From: Paractinoplanes lichenicola
GTDB taxonomy: Bacteria; Actinomycetota; Actinomycetes; Mycobacteriales; Micromonosporaceae
Length of the DNA: 64,000 bases
NCBI RefSeq assembly: GCF_016785085.1
Contig: NZ_JAENHO010000002.1
Location: 1-64,000, forward strand
Reading direction: 5' to 3'
Part shown: positions 56,171 through 64,000 of the stretch, piece after piece
How positions within the stretch are numbered: the stretch's first letter is position 1
Layout: each line of letters begins with the position of its first letter
The notes under the pieces: model-generated
Databases searched by the model: none
What the model saw: only the letters and a program-made list of their open reading frames with translations
Told to the model about the DNA's origin: nothing
Made by a program: the position numbers and the translations under genes

Positions 56171-57064
56171 ATGACGCACGACCCGCGACCCTTCGGACGG
56201 CTGCTGACCGCGATGGTCACCCCGTTCGCCCCGGACGGCTCCCTCGACGTCGAGGGCGCGGCGAAACTGGCCACCTATCTCGTGGACGAGCAGCGCAACG
56301 ATGCTCTCGTCGTCAGCGGCACCACGGGCGAGTCGCCGACCACCACCGACGCCGAGAAGGAAATCCTGCTGCGGGCCGTGGTCGACGCGGTCGGCGACCG
56401 GGCCCGGGTCGTCGCGGGCGTGGGCACCAACAACACCGCCCACACCGTCGAGCTGGCGCACGCCGCGGAGAAGGCCGGGGCCCACGGCCTGCTGGTCGTG
56501 ACGCCGTATTACAACAAGCCGCCGCAGGCGGGCGTGGCCAGGCATTTCCTCACCGTCGCGGACGCGGTGGGCCTGCCGGTGATGGTCTACGACATCCCGC
56601 ATCGCGCCGGCACGGCGATCGCGACCGACACGATGTGCCGCATCGCCGAGCACGACCGCATCGTGGCGGTCAAGGACGCCAAGGGCGACCTCGTCGCCAG
56701 CTCAGAGGTGCTCAGCCGCACCGGCCTGGCCTATTACTCCGGCGACGACGCGGCCACCTTGCCGCTGCTGTCGATCGGCGGGGCCGGTCTGGTCGGCACG
56801 TCCACCCACTTCACCGGCGTGCTCGCCAAAGACATGATCGAGGCGTTCGAGCGCGGCGACAACGCCGCCGCTCTGGCCCTGCACCGGCAGGCCATGCCGC
56901 TGTTCACCGGCATCTTCCGCTCTCCGGGCACCATGCTGGTCAAGGCGGGCCTCAACGCTCAGGGCCGCCCGGCGGGCCCGGTCCGCTCGCCGCTGGTCGA
57001 CGCGACCGGCGCCGAGCTCGACCAGCTGCGCCAGGACGCCGCCGCCGCCGGCATCGCCCTGTAA
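56171..57064 (+). CDS. dapA: 4-hydroxy-tetrahydrodipicolinate synthase
   Basis: A 297-residue DapA, which condenses pyruvate and aspartate semialdehyde. Schiff-base Lys is in VAVKDAKGDL (about 166), catalytic Tyr in MVYDIPHRAG (about 138), and SGTTGESPTTT forms the substrate loop. It is a TIM-barrel tetramer. It lies upstream of rnj, as in most actinobacteria; the DapB gene is 13 kb away. Confidence 0.97.
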   Translation: MTHDPRPFGRLLTAMVTPFAPDGSLDVEGAAKLATYLVDEQRNDALVVSGTTGESPTTTDAEKEILLRAVVDAVGDRARVVAGVGTNNTAHTVELAHAAEKAGAHGLLVVTPYYNKPPQAGVARHFLTVADAVGLPVMVYDIPHRAGTAIATDTMCRIAEHDRIVAVKDAKGDLVASSEVLSRTGLAYYSGDDAATLPLLSIGGAGLVGTSTHFTGVLAKDMIEAFERGDNAAALALHRQAMPLFTGIFRSPGTMLVKAGLNAQGRPAGPVRSPLVDATGAELDQLRQDAAAAGIAL

Positions 57065-57105
57065 AAGGGGCGGCCGGCCTCACCGACGAAAGACAGATAA
57101 ACCGC

Positions 57106-58794
57106 ATGAGCCAAGCCCACGTGGAACTCGATCCGCCGCCGCCGCTGCCGGAGGGCGCCCTGCGCGTCATCCCGATGGGTGGCCTCGGCGCCATCGGCCG
57201 CAACATGACCGTCCTCGAGTTCGACGGGAAGCTGCTGGTCATTGACTGCGGCGTGCTCTTCCCCGACGTGGAGCAGCCGGGCGTCGACCTGATCCTGCCC
57301 GACTTCTCCCCGATCCTCGACCGGCTCGACGACGTCCAGGCGATCGTGCTCACGCACGGCCACGAGGACCACATCGGCGCCGTGCCCTATCTGCTGGCCC
57401 ACAAGGCCGACATCCCGCTGGTCGGCTCCGAGTTCACGCTCGCGCTGGTCGAGGCCAAGCTGGCCGAGCGCCGCCTCGATCCGTACACGCTGACCGTGCG
57501 CGAGGGCCAGGTCGAGCGGCTCGGGCCGTTCGAGTGCGAGTTCTTCGCGGTCAACCACTCGATTCCCGACGCGCTGGCCGTCGCCGTGCGCACCCCGGCC
57601 GGCCTGATCCTGCACACCGGCGACTTCAAGATGGACCAGGTGCCGCTCGACGGCCGCATCACCGACCTGGCCGGGTTCGCGCGGCTCGGTGCCGAGGGCG
57701 TCGACCTGCTGCTCTCCGACTCGACGAACGCCGAGGTGCCCGGGTTCGTGGCGCCCGAGCGCGACATCGGCCCGGTGCTCAGCTCGATCTTCGGCAAGGC
57801 CCGCGGCCGCATCATCGTGGCCAGCTTCGCCTCCCACGTGCACCGCGTGCAGCAGGTCATGGACGCCGCCTGGGAATACGAGCGCAAGGTCGCGCTGATC
57901 GGCCGCTCGATGGTCCGCAACATGGGCATCGCCCGTGACCTGGGTCTGCTCAACATCCCGGACGGCCTGCTGGTCAACCTCGACGAGGCGACCAACATGC
58001 CGGCCGACGAGATCGTCTTCATGTCGACCGGCTCGCAGGGTGAGCCGATGAGCGCGCTGGGCCGCATGGCCACCGGCGACCACCGGCACATCACCATCGA
58101 GCCCGGCGACACGGTCGTGCTGGCCAGCTCGCTGGTGCCGGGCAACGAGACCTCGGTCTACCGGGTGATCAACCGGCTGTCCCGGGCCGGCGCCACGGTC
58201 GTGCACAAAGAGACGGCCAAGGTGCACGTCTCGGGTCACGCTCCGGCCGGCGAGCTGCGCTACCTGCTCAACGTCGTCCGCCCGAGCAACCTCATGCCGG
58301 TGCACGGCGAGTGGCGGCATCTGCGCGCCCACGCCCAGCTCGGCGTCGAGACCGGTGTCGCGCCCGACCGGGTCGTGCTCTGCGAGGACGGCGACGTGGT
58401 CGACCTCGTCGAGGGTCACGCCCGGCATGTCGGCCGCGTGCAGAACAGATACGTCTACGTCGACGGGCTCGCGGTCGGCGACGTCAGCGAGTCGCTGCTG
58501 ACCGAGCGGCGGATCCTGGGCGACGGCGGCTTCATCTCGGCCACGGTGGTGATCGACTCGGTGACCGGCAAGGTGGTCGGCGAGCCGAACATCTCGGCCA
58601 AGGGCTTCAGCGAGGACCCGGAGGCGTTCAACCCGGTGATTCCGTTGCTGACCGCCGCGCTGCACCGCTCGGCCGAGGACGGCATCACCGACACGCACCA
58701 GTTGCAGCAGGTTGTGCGGCGTACGGTCGGCCGCTGGGTCAACGACGCGTACCGCCGGCGCCCGATGATCGTGCCGACCGTCGTAGAAGTCTGA
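57106..58794 (+). CDS. rnj: Ribonuclease J
   Basis: A 562-residue RNase J, a beta-lactamase/beta-CASP 5'-3' exo- and endonuclease. The zinc motif is LTHGHEDHIGA (about 84-94), with HTGDFKMD and SDSTNAEVPG in the core, beta-CASP motif FMSTGSQGEP, and C-terminal HVSGHAPAGEL and MPVHGEWRHL. No long C-terminal extension is present. ATG 57106 lies 41 bases after dapA; its ribosome site is weak (GAAAG), so it is probably co-transcribed. Confidence 0.97.
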   Translation: MSQAHVELDPPPPLPEGALRVIPMGGLGAIGRNMTVLEFDGKLLVIDCGVLFPDVEQPGVDLILPDFSPILDRLDDVQAIVLTHGHEDHIGAVPYLLAHKADIPLVGSEFTLALVEAKLAERRLDPYTLTVREGQVERLGPFECEFFAVNHSIPDALAVAVRTPAGLILHTGDFKMDQVPLDGRITDLAGFARLGAEGVDLLLSDSTNAEVPGFVAPERDIGPVLSSIFGKARGRIIVASFASHVHRVQQVMDAAWEYERKVALIGRSMVRNMGIARDLGLLNIPDGLLVNLDEATNMPADEIVFMSTGSQGEPMSALGRMATGDHRHITIEPGDTVVLASSLVPGNETSVYRVINRLSRAGATVVHKETAKVHVSGHAPAGELRYLLNVVRPSNLMPVHGEWRHLRAHAQLGVETGVAPDRVVLCEDGDVVDLVEGHARHVGRVQNRYVYVDGLAVGDVSESLLTERRILGDGGFISATVVIDSVTGKVVGEPNISAKGFSEDPEAFNPVIPLLTAALHRSAEDGITDTHQLQQVVRRTVGRWVNDAYRRRPMIVPTVVEV

Positions 58795-58882
58795 TTCGAT
58801 TTAAACCTTTCGCTGCCGTCTCCCGTACTTCTAGTCACCGGTGCCGCCCCCACGGCACCCGTTGGCGAGGGGAGTACCTCAG

Positions 58883-60424
58883 ATGCAGCGCAGACGGATC
58901 GCCGTGGCGGCGGCGGTCGTGGTCGCGGCCGGGGCAGCGGTGGCTTTCACCCTGCCGTCCATGGCCGGCACCACGCCGTCGAGCAAGGCCGCCAAGCCCA
59001 GCCCGGGTGGCGTGGCGCCGCAGATTCTGGCGGCGATGAAGCGTGACCTGGGTCTGGATGGCGATCAGGCGACGGCCCGCTTGCAGCGGTCGAAGTGGGC
59101 GAGCGGCGTGAGCGCCAAGCTGTCGGCCCAGACGGGCGCCGATTTCGGCGGCGCCTGGCTGGCGGCCGACGGCAACACGCTCAAGATCGCCGTGACCGAC
59201 CCGGCGGCGCAGGAGGCAGTGCGTGCCGCCGGCGCCGAGCCGGTGCTCGTCAAGCGCAGTGAGCAGGCGCTCGTCAAGGCCAAGGAGAGCCTCGACTCGG
59301 TGCGGTCCGAGGCCGCGGGCATCACCGGGTGGTATGTCGACGTCTCGACCAACAAGCTGGTCGTCGTGGCCAAGCCCGGCGAGCAGGCGGCCGCGAAGAA
59401 GCTGGCCCGCGCGGCCGGCGTCGCGGCCGGGTCGTATGCGGTCGTGGTCAGCACCGCGAGCCCGAAGCCGCTGTTCGACGTGCGCGGCGCCGACCCCTAC
59501 TTCATCGCGGTCGACGGCGGCACGGCCCGCTGCTCGATCGGCTTCTCGGTCGAGGGCGGCTTCGTCACGGCCGGGCACTGCGGCGAGGTCGGCACCACCA
59601 CGACCGGCTTCAACCAGCAGGCGCAGGGCGTCGTGCGGGCCTCGACCTTCCCGGGCGACGCCGACATGGGCTTCGTCGAGGTCAACGGCGACTGGACCCC
59701 GCGCGCGGTGGTCAACGACTTCGAGGGCAACGAGCTGCCCGTGGCCGGCAACACCGAGGCCCCGGTGGGCGCGGCGGTCTGCCGCTCCGGCTCCACGACC
59801 GGCACCTTCTGCGGCACGATCCTGGCCAAGAACCAGACCGTGGTCTACCCGGAGGGCGCGGTCACCGGTCTGACCCGCACCGACGTCTGCGCCGAGGGCG
59901 GCGACTCCGGCGGCCCGTGGCTCAGCGGTGACCAGGCCCAGGGCATGACCTCGGGCGGCTCCGGCGACTGCACGGTCGGCGGCGAGACGTTCTTCCAGCC
60001 GATCAACGAGATCCTGGCCGCCGAGGACCTGACGCTGGTGACCAGCGGCGGCGGCGACAACGCGGGCGCGGGCAACGGTGGCGGCGAGGCCGCCCCGCCG
60101 GCCGAGTCGGCCGGCGCCTGTGACGACCAGGCCGTGCAGCGCTCGGGCACCCTGCCCCGCGCACGCACCGCGCAGGCCCAGCCCGACGGCGCCGCCTTCC
60201 GGGCGAACGCCGGCCGGCAGACCGCCTGCCTGACGGCGGCCGACGGCGCCGACTTCGACCTGTTCCTGCAGCGCCTGACCAACCGGGGCTTCCGCACGGT
60301 GGCCAGCGACACGGGCGAGGGCGACAAGTCGATCTCGTTCAACGGCCGCTCCGGCACGTACCGGTACGTCGTTGTTGCCACCTCCGGCAACGGCACGTAC
60401 GACCTGGGGTTCAGCACCCCGTGA
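58883..60424 (+). CDS. Secreted S1-family serine protease (streptogrisin/alpha-lytic type)
   Basis: A 513-residue secreted protease. Signal peptide (1-35, RRRIAVAAAVVVAAGAAVAF), an alpha-lytic pro-domain (about 45-195), and a catalytic domain with TAGHCG (His about 230), DADMGFVEV (Asp about 260) and GGDSGGPWLSG (Ser about 341). Three Cys pairs are placed as in streptogrisins. A C-terminal PPC-like domain (about 415-513; ADFDLFLQRL, YRYVVVATSGNGTYDLGF) follows a Gly/Ala-rich linker. GAGGGGAG precedes ATG 58883. Confidence 0.93.
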   Translation: MQRRRIAVAAAVVVAAGAAVAFTLPSMAGTTPSSKAAKPSPGGVAPQILAAMKRDLGLDGDQATARLQRSKWASGVSAKLSAQTGADFGGAWLAADGNTLKIAVTDPAAQEAVRAAGAEPVLVKRSEQALVKAKESLDSVRSEAAGITGWYVDVSTNKLVVVAKPGEQAAAKKLARAAGVAAGSYAVVVSTASPKPLFDVRGADPYFIAVDGGTARCSIGFSVEGGFVTAGHCGEVGTTTTGFNQQAQGVVRASTFPGDADMGFVEVNGDWTPRAVVNDFEGNELPVAGNTEAPVGAAVCRSGSTTGTFCGTILAKNQTVVYPEGAVTGLTRTDVCAEGGDSGGPWLSGDQAQGMTSGGSGDCTVGGETFFQPINEILAAEDLTLVTSGGGDNAGAGNGGGEAAPPAESAGACDDQAVQRSGTLPRARTAQAQPDGAAFRANAGRQTACLTAADGADFDLFLQRLTNRGFRTVASDTGEGDKSISFNGRSGTYRYVVVATSGNGTYDLGFSTP

Positions 60425-60464
60425 CGCGCCCGGCCACCAACCCTGCCTAGGTGGCGAAGCGCAC

Positions 60465-60499
60465 TGATGCCGGGGAGCCGTGATGGCTCCCCGGCATCA
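60465..60499. terminator. Bidirectional terminator between protease and YbjN genes
   Basis: A perfect 15-bp stem (60465-60479 with 60485-60499) with a five-base loop lies between the convergent protease and YbjN genes, followed by CACGTTTCTC on the plus side. It can serve both directions. Confidence 0.88.
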
Positions 60500-60507
60500 C
60501 ACGTTTC

Positions 60508-60921
60508 TCAGGACTGCTGGCGCAGCTCGGCGACCTCGGTGGCGAGCTGCACGCTGGTGGCGATCGCGGCGATCATCACCTGGTCGAGCTGCTCGGGGGT
60601 CACGCCCTTCTCCCAGTCGGCGATCACCTCGCCGACCACGAGCACCGTCCCGTCGTCGTTGACGTGCACGTAGGCCTTGGGGAAGAGCTGGTCGTGGTTC
60701 CACGAGTTGCAGAACTCGTAGAGCCGGGGGACCGCGTCCATGTCGAACAGGTGCTGCACCATCGTCCGGACCTGCAGCACCTCCTGCTGCTGGCCGATCC
60801 GGAAGAAATAGACCAGGTTGCCCTGGAAATTGCCCCCGATGTCGCCGTCGGCGTCCTCGAAGTACTTGAAGTCGCGCGCGTCGAGCGCGTCCGTGATCAT
60901 TTCCTTGGTGAACGGCTGCAC
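60508..60921 (-). CDS. YbjN-domain protein
   Basis: A 137-residue YbjN-family protein (type III secretion chaperone-like fold). It has TKEMITDALDARDFKYFED and LYEFCNSWNHDQLFPKAYV, standard for actinobacterial YbjN proteins. E. coli YbjN affects stress and motility, and the mycobacterial orthologue is uncharacterised. GTG 60921 has a TAGGGT box 6 bases upstream. Confidence 0.85.
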   Translation of the reverse strand: MQPFTKEMITDALDARDFKYFEDADGDIGGNFQGNLVYFFRIGQQQEVLQVRTMVQHLFDMDAVPRLYEFCNSWNHDQLFPKAYVHVNDDGTVLVVGEVIADWEKGVTPEQLDQVMIAAIATSVQLATEVAELRQQS

Positions 60922-60927
60922 TCGACG

Positions 60928-60933
60928 ACCCTA
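60928..60933 (-). promoter_or_regulatory. Predicted leaderless -10 (TAGGGT) of the YbjN gene
   Basis: TAGGGT on the minus strand ends 6 bases before GTG 60921. Confidence 0.55.
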
Positions 60934-60971
60934 CGTCGGTGCGCCTTCCGGATTCATGAGCATCGCGGCGT

Positions 60972-60977
60972 TACGGT
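60972..60977 (+). promoter_or_regulatory. Predicted leaderless -10 (TACGGT) of ftsK
   Basis: TACGGT ends 6 bases before ATG 60984. Its neighbour, the YbjN promoter, lies 38 bases away on the other strand, so two divergent leaderless promoters share this gap. Confidence 0.55.
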
Positions 60978-60983
60978 GTTCGC

Positions 60984-63536
60984 ATGGCGGGCCGAACCTC
61001 TCCGGCGAGCCGGGGTCGCGCCGCGTCCACGCCGCGCGGCGCCGCGACCAGTCGTGCCCGGCAGCCGGCGGCACGCCAGCCGGCTCGCAAGCCGGCCAAG
61101 GCCACCAAGTCCGCTCGCCCCGCCGCCCGTCGCTCGGCGGCCCGCGCCCGGCCCAGCATGGGCTCGGCGATCGCCACCGGCATGGGCCGCGGCCTGGGCG
61201 CCGTCTGGATGGGCCTGGCCCACAGCGTCGGCTGGGCCGCCCGCGGCGTCGGCCGGCAGGCCGCCACGGCCAAGGAGATCGATCCCGAGCATCGCCGCGA
61301 CGGCGCCGGTCTGCTCATGCTCGGCCTGGCCATCCTGGTCGGGGTGGCGGTCTGGGCCAACAGTGCCGGCCCGGTCGGACAGTGGCTGGCCGACTCGACC
61401 CACCTGTTCCTCGGCGGGCTCGCCGTCTTCCTTCCGCTGCTGCTGCTCTACGGCGCGATCCGGCTGATGCGCAAGCCGGCCGACCCCGAGCATCGCGGCC
61501 GCTCGGTCGTCGGCTGGACGGCCCTGGTCATCGCCACCGCGGCGCTGCTGCACATCAGCGAGCGGCCCACCGACGACGTCGGCATCACCAAGGCGGGCGG
61601 CCTGCTCGGCTACGCCTTCGGTGCGCTGCTCGAGCGCGCGGTCACCGCCTGGGTGGCCGTGCCGCTGCTGGTGCTGCTCTTCGTCTTCGGCCTGCTGGTG
61701 ATCACGGCCACGCCGATCAACAAGATCCCCGAGCGGATCATGCTGCTGGTCGACGTGCTGATGGGCCGCTCGACCGAGCGCGCGCCGCTGCCCACGCCCG
61801 AGCTGCCCGACGACTACGACCCCGACGACGACAACGACGAGGAGGAGCCGGCCAAGAAGCGCCGCCCCTCACGTCGCCGGCAGGGCTCGCTGTCCGACAT
61901 CGGGCTGGCCGAGCCGGAGCCCGAGCCCGCCGCCGAGGACGACTTCCTGGTGCACGACACGGTGGTCGTGCCCAAGGTGCCCGCCTCGCGCAAGAAGCCC
62001 GAGCCGCCGGAGCACTCCGAGCCGCTGCCGACCCGGGCCGAGCAGCTCGAGATCAGCTCGGTGCCGGGCGACTACCGCCTGCCGCCGCCGTCGCTGCTCG
62101 GCAAGGGCGCGCCGCCGAAGTCGCGGAGCCGGGCCAACGACGAGATCATGGCCGCCCTGAGCGGGGTGTTCGAGCAGTTCAACGTCGACGCGATGGTCAC
62201 CGGCTTCACCCGGGGCCCGACGGTCACCCGCTACGAGGTCGAGATCGGGCCGGGCACCAAGGTCGAGCGCATCACGCAGCTCTCGCGCAACATCGCGTAC
62301 GCGGTGAAGTCGCCCGATGTCCGGATCCTGAGCCCGATCCCCGGCAAGAGCGCCGTCGGCGTCGAGATCCCCAACACCGACCCCGAGAACGTGTCGCTCG
62401 GCGACGTGCTGCGCTCCCGGGCCTCGACCGCCGATCACCACCCGATGCTGGTCGCGCTGGGCAAGGACATCGAGGGCGGCTTCGTGGTGGCCAACCTGGC
62501 CAAGATGCCGCACATCCTGATCGCGGGCGCGACCGGCGCCGGCAAGAGCTCCTGCCTCAACTCGCTGCTCGTGTCGCTGCTGACCCGGTCGACCCCCGAC
62601 GAGGTCCGCCTGCTGCTGGTCGACCCGAAGCGGGTGGAGATGACCGCGTACGAGGGGATTCCGCACCTCGTCACGCCGATCATCACGAACCCGAAGAAGG
62701 CCGCCGACGCGCTCGAGTGGGTCGTCCGCGAGATGGACATGCGCTACGACGACCTCGCGGCCAACGGCGTACGGCACATCGACGACTTCAACCGCAAGGT
62801 GCGCAGCGGCGAGATCGTCGCGCCGCCCGGCAGCGAGCGCGTGATGAAGCCGTACCCCTATCTGCTCGTCATCATCGACGAGCTGGCCGACCTGATGATG
62901 GTCGCGCCGCGCGACGTGGAGGACTCGGTCGTCCGCATCACCCAGCTCGCCCGGGCCGCCGGCATCCACCTCGTGCTGGCCACCCAGCGCCCGTCGGTCG
63001 ACGTGGTCACCGGCCTGATCAAGGCGAACGTGCCGTCGCGGCTCGCGTTCGCCACCTCGTCGCTGGCCGACAGCCGGGTCATCCTCGACCAGCCGGGCGC
63101 CGAGAAGCTGCTGGGCCGCGGCGACGGCCTGTTCCTGCCGATGGGCGCCTCCAAGCCGACCCGTATCCAGGGCGCCTGGGTCGACGAGAAGGAAATCGCC
63201 GCGGTCGTCAAGTTCTGCAAGGACCAGCGCGAGCCGGAGTTCCGCGAGGACGTCACCGAGGCCCCGGCCAGCAAGAAGAAGCAGATCGACGAGGAGATCG
63301 GCGACGACCTCGAGGTGCTGATCCAGGCCATCGAGCTGGTCGTGACCTCGCAGTTCGGCTCGACGTCGATGCTGCAGCGCAAGCTGCGGGTCGGGTTCGC
63401 CAAGGCCGGCCGCCTGATGGACCTGATGGAGACGCGCGGCATCGTCGGCCCGTCCGAGGGCTCGAAGGCTCGCGACGTGCTGATCAAGCCCGACGAGCTG
63501 GAAGAGACCTTGGCGACGCTTCGACTGGACGAGTGA
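60984..63536 (+). CDS. ftsK: DNA translocase FtsK
   Basis: An 850-residue FtsK/SpoIIIE-type hexameric DNA pump that clears chromosome termini at division. A basic Ala/Arg-rich N-terminus (1-60) is followed by four membrane segments (about 100-250), an acidic linker, and the RecA-like motor with Walker A GATGAGKSS (about 515-523) and Walker B VIIDELADLMM. The C-terminal gamma domain (about 785-840; SMLQRKLRVGFAKAGRLMD) reads polar sequences. The 3' end overlaps a convergent gene by 53 bases. Confidence 0.97.
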   Translation: MAGRTSPASRGRAASTPRGAATSRARQPAARQPARKPAKATKSARPAARRSAARARPSMGSAIATGMGRGLGAVWMGLAHSVGWAARGVGRQAATAKEIDPEHRRDGAGLLMLGLAILVGVAVWANSAGPVGQWLADSTHLFLGGLAVFLPLLLLYGAIRLMRKPADPEHRGRSVVGWTALVIATAALLHISERPTDDVGITKAGGLLGYAFGALLERAVTAWVAVPLLVLLFVFGLLVITATPINKIPERIMLLVDVLMGRSTERAPLPTPELPDDYDPDDDNDEEEPAKKRRPSRRRQGSLSDIGLAEPEPEPAAEDDFLVHDTVVVPKVPASRKKPEPPEHSEPLPTRAEQLEISSVPGDYRLPPPSLLGKGAPPKSRSRANDEIMAALSGVFEQFNVDAMVTGFTRGPTVTRYEVEIGPGTKVERITQLSRNIAYAVKSPDVRILSPIPGKSAVGVEIPNTDPENVSLGDVLRSRASTADHHPMLVALGKDIEGGFVVANLAKMPHILIAGATGAGKSSCLNSLLVSLLTRSTPDEVRLLLVDPKRVEMTAYEGIPHLVTPIITNPKKAADALEWVVREMDMRYDDLAANGVRHIDDFNRKVRSGEIVAPPGSERVMKPYPYLLVIIDELADLMMVAPRDVEDSVVRITQLARAAGIHLVLATQRPSVDVVTGLIKANVPSRLAFATSSLADSRVILDQPGAEKLLGRGDGLFLPMGASKPTRIQGAWVDEKEIAAVVKFCKDQREPEFREDVTEAPASKKKQIDEEIGDDLEVLIQAIELVVTSQFGSTSMLQRKLRVGFAKAGRLMDLMETRGIVGPSEGSKARDVLIKPDELEETLATLRLDE

Positions 63537-64000
63537 GCTTCTCCAGTTCGATCTCGAATGAGTCCCGCCGGAAGGCTTCACGCATCAGATAGACGAGGAC
63601 CGTGAGCAGGGCGGCCAGCATCAGTAGGGCGGCGACCGTGGGCAGCACGGGGACGACGCGGCCGAACAGGTAGGGCTGGTAGGACAGCAGTGAGGATGCC
63701 TGCACCAGCAGCGGGACGAACCAGAGGCGTGGGATGAAGACCGCGAGCAGCACCGTCGTCACGTCGGCCAGGAAGAAATAGCGTTCGTGCATGCCGGGCA
63801 GCAGGAACGGCACGAGGATCGAGAACAGCGCGGCCACCACGACGATCCGTTCGGTGGTCAGCTCGACCGAGCGCGCGATCAGCACATAGATGACCCCGAT
63901 GACGACCGCCGCGGTGAACAGATAGCCCAACGTACGCAGGCTGTCTTCCCGGGCGCCGCCGGTGACCAGGGCGAACACGTTAGGCGCGCGCAGGCTCAGC
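63484..64000 (-). CDS. Membrane glycosyltransferase, C-terminal part (runs off right edge)
   Basis: The visible 172 codons encode five membrane segments and LLPGMHERYFFLADV, a motif typical of actinobacterial GT-C/mannosyltransferase-like and GT87-type membrane transferases. The reading frame stays open to the edge (LSLRAPNVFALVTGGARED), so the start is outside. The C-terminal tail (about 25 residues) is polar. The substrate is unknown. It overlaps the ftsK end. Confidence 0.75.
   Translation of the reverse strand, partial: LSLRAPNVFALVTGGAREDSLRTLGYLFTAAVVIGVIYVLIARSVELTTERIVVVAALFSILVPFLLPGMHERYFFLADVTTVLLAVFIPRLWFVPLLVQASSLLSYQPYLFGRVVPVLPTVAALLMLAALLTVLVYLMREAFRRDSFEIELEKLTRPVEASPRSLPARRA

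Overview
The window looks like chromosomal DNA of a high-GC actinomycete, most like Micromonosporaceae (Actinoplanes or a relative). Three things point there: the very GC-rich third codon positions, the conserved block rimP-nusA-ylxR-infB ... rbfA-DHH-MATE-truB-ribF-rpsO-pnp-M16-PAP2-dapB followed later by dapA-rnj-ftsK, and at least 14 genes whose start codon lies 6-8 bases after a TANNNT box, as expected for leaderless actinobacterial mRNAs. The assignment rests on sequence reading alone.

Layout. 1-10.4 kb is accessory or regulatory: the 5' end of an IS3-type transposase, an F420-type luciferase-like oxidoreductase, then an operon of an ABC ATPase with a huge decapeptide-repeat tail, a YhgE/Pip membrane protein and a TetR regulator (with a perfect operator-like inverted repeat upstream), then a leftward set of NatAB-like ABC exporter, LuxR-type response regulator, histidine kinase and MerR regulator. 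11.1-17.9 kb is a catabolic operon: amino-acid permease, glutamine-synthetase-like ligase, aldehyde dehydrogenase, SDR dehydrogenase and two gamma-glutamyl hydrolases. This fits gamma-glutamylation of an amine or amino-alcohol, oxidation of the side chain, then deglutamylation. 18.0-21.9 kb holds a 1190-residue PAS/histidine kinase/receiver/GAF/PP2C phosphatase/anti-sigma kinase protein with a convergent STAS antagonist.

22-25.2 kb holds map, a VIT1/CCC1 transporter, a nucleotidyltransferase and two small helical proteins. 25.4-43.6 kb is the conserved translation and RNA-metabolism block. 43.8-49.9 kb is a carbohydrate locus: a debranching-type glycosidase divergent from a LacI regulator and an ABC importer that lacks its own ATPase. 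49.9-51.4 kb is a decayed MMPL transporter beside its MarR regulator. 51.4-55.5 kb has an HTTM/DCC-oxidoreductase group, two GNATs and a YcaQ-like winged-helix protein. 55.6-64 kb has DUF2752, dapA, rnj, a secreted S1 protease, a YbjN protein, ftsK and the 3' part of a membrane glycosyltransferase that runs off the right edge.

The most unusual features are: the roughly 45-unit V-D-G decapeptide array (1.92-3.27 kb), whose DNA carries a TGTGGAY core in nearly every 30-bp unit; a 94-base three-arm palindrome between dapB and the debranching enzyme; and three genes (LLM oxidoreductase, truB, ycaQ) whose stop-codon-containing 3' ends have been copied just downstream.
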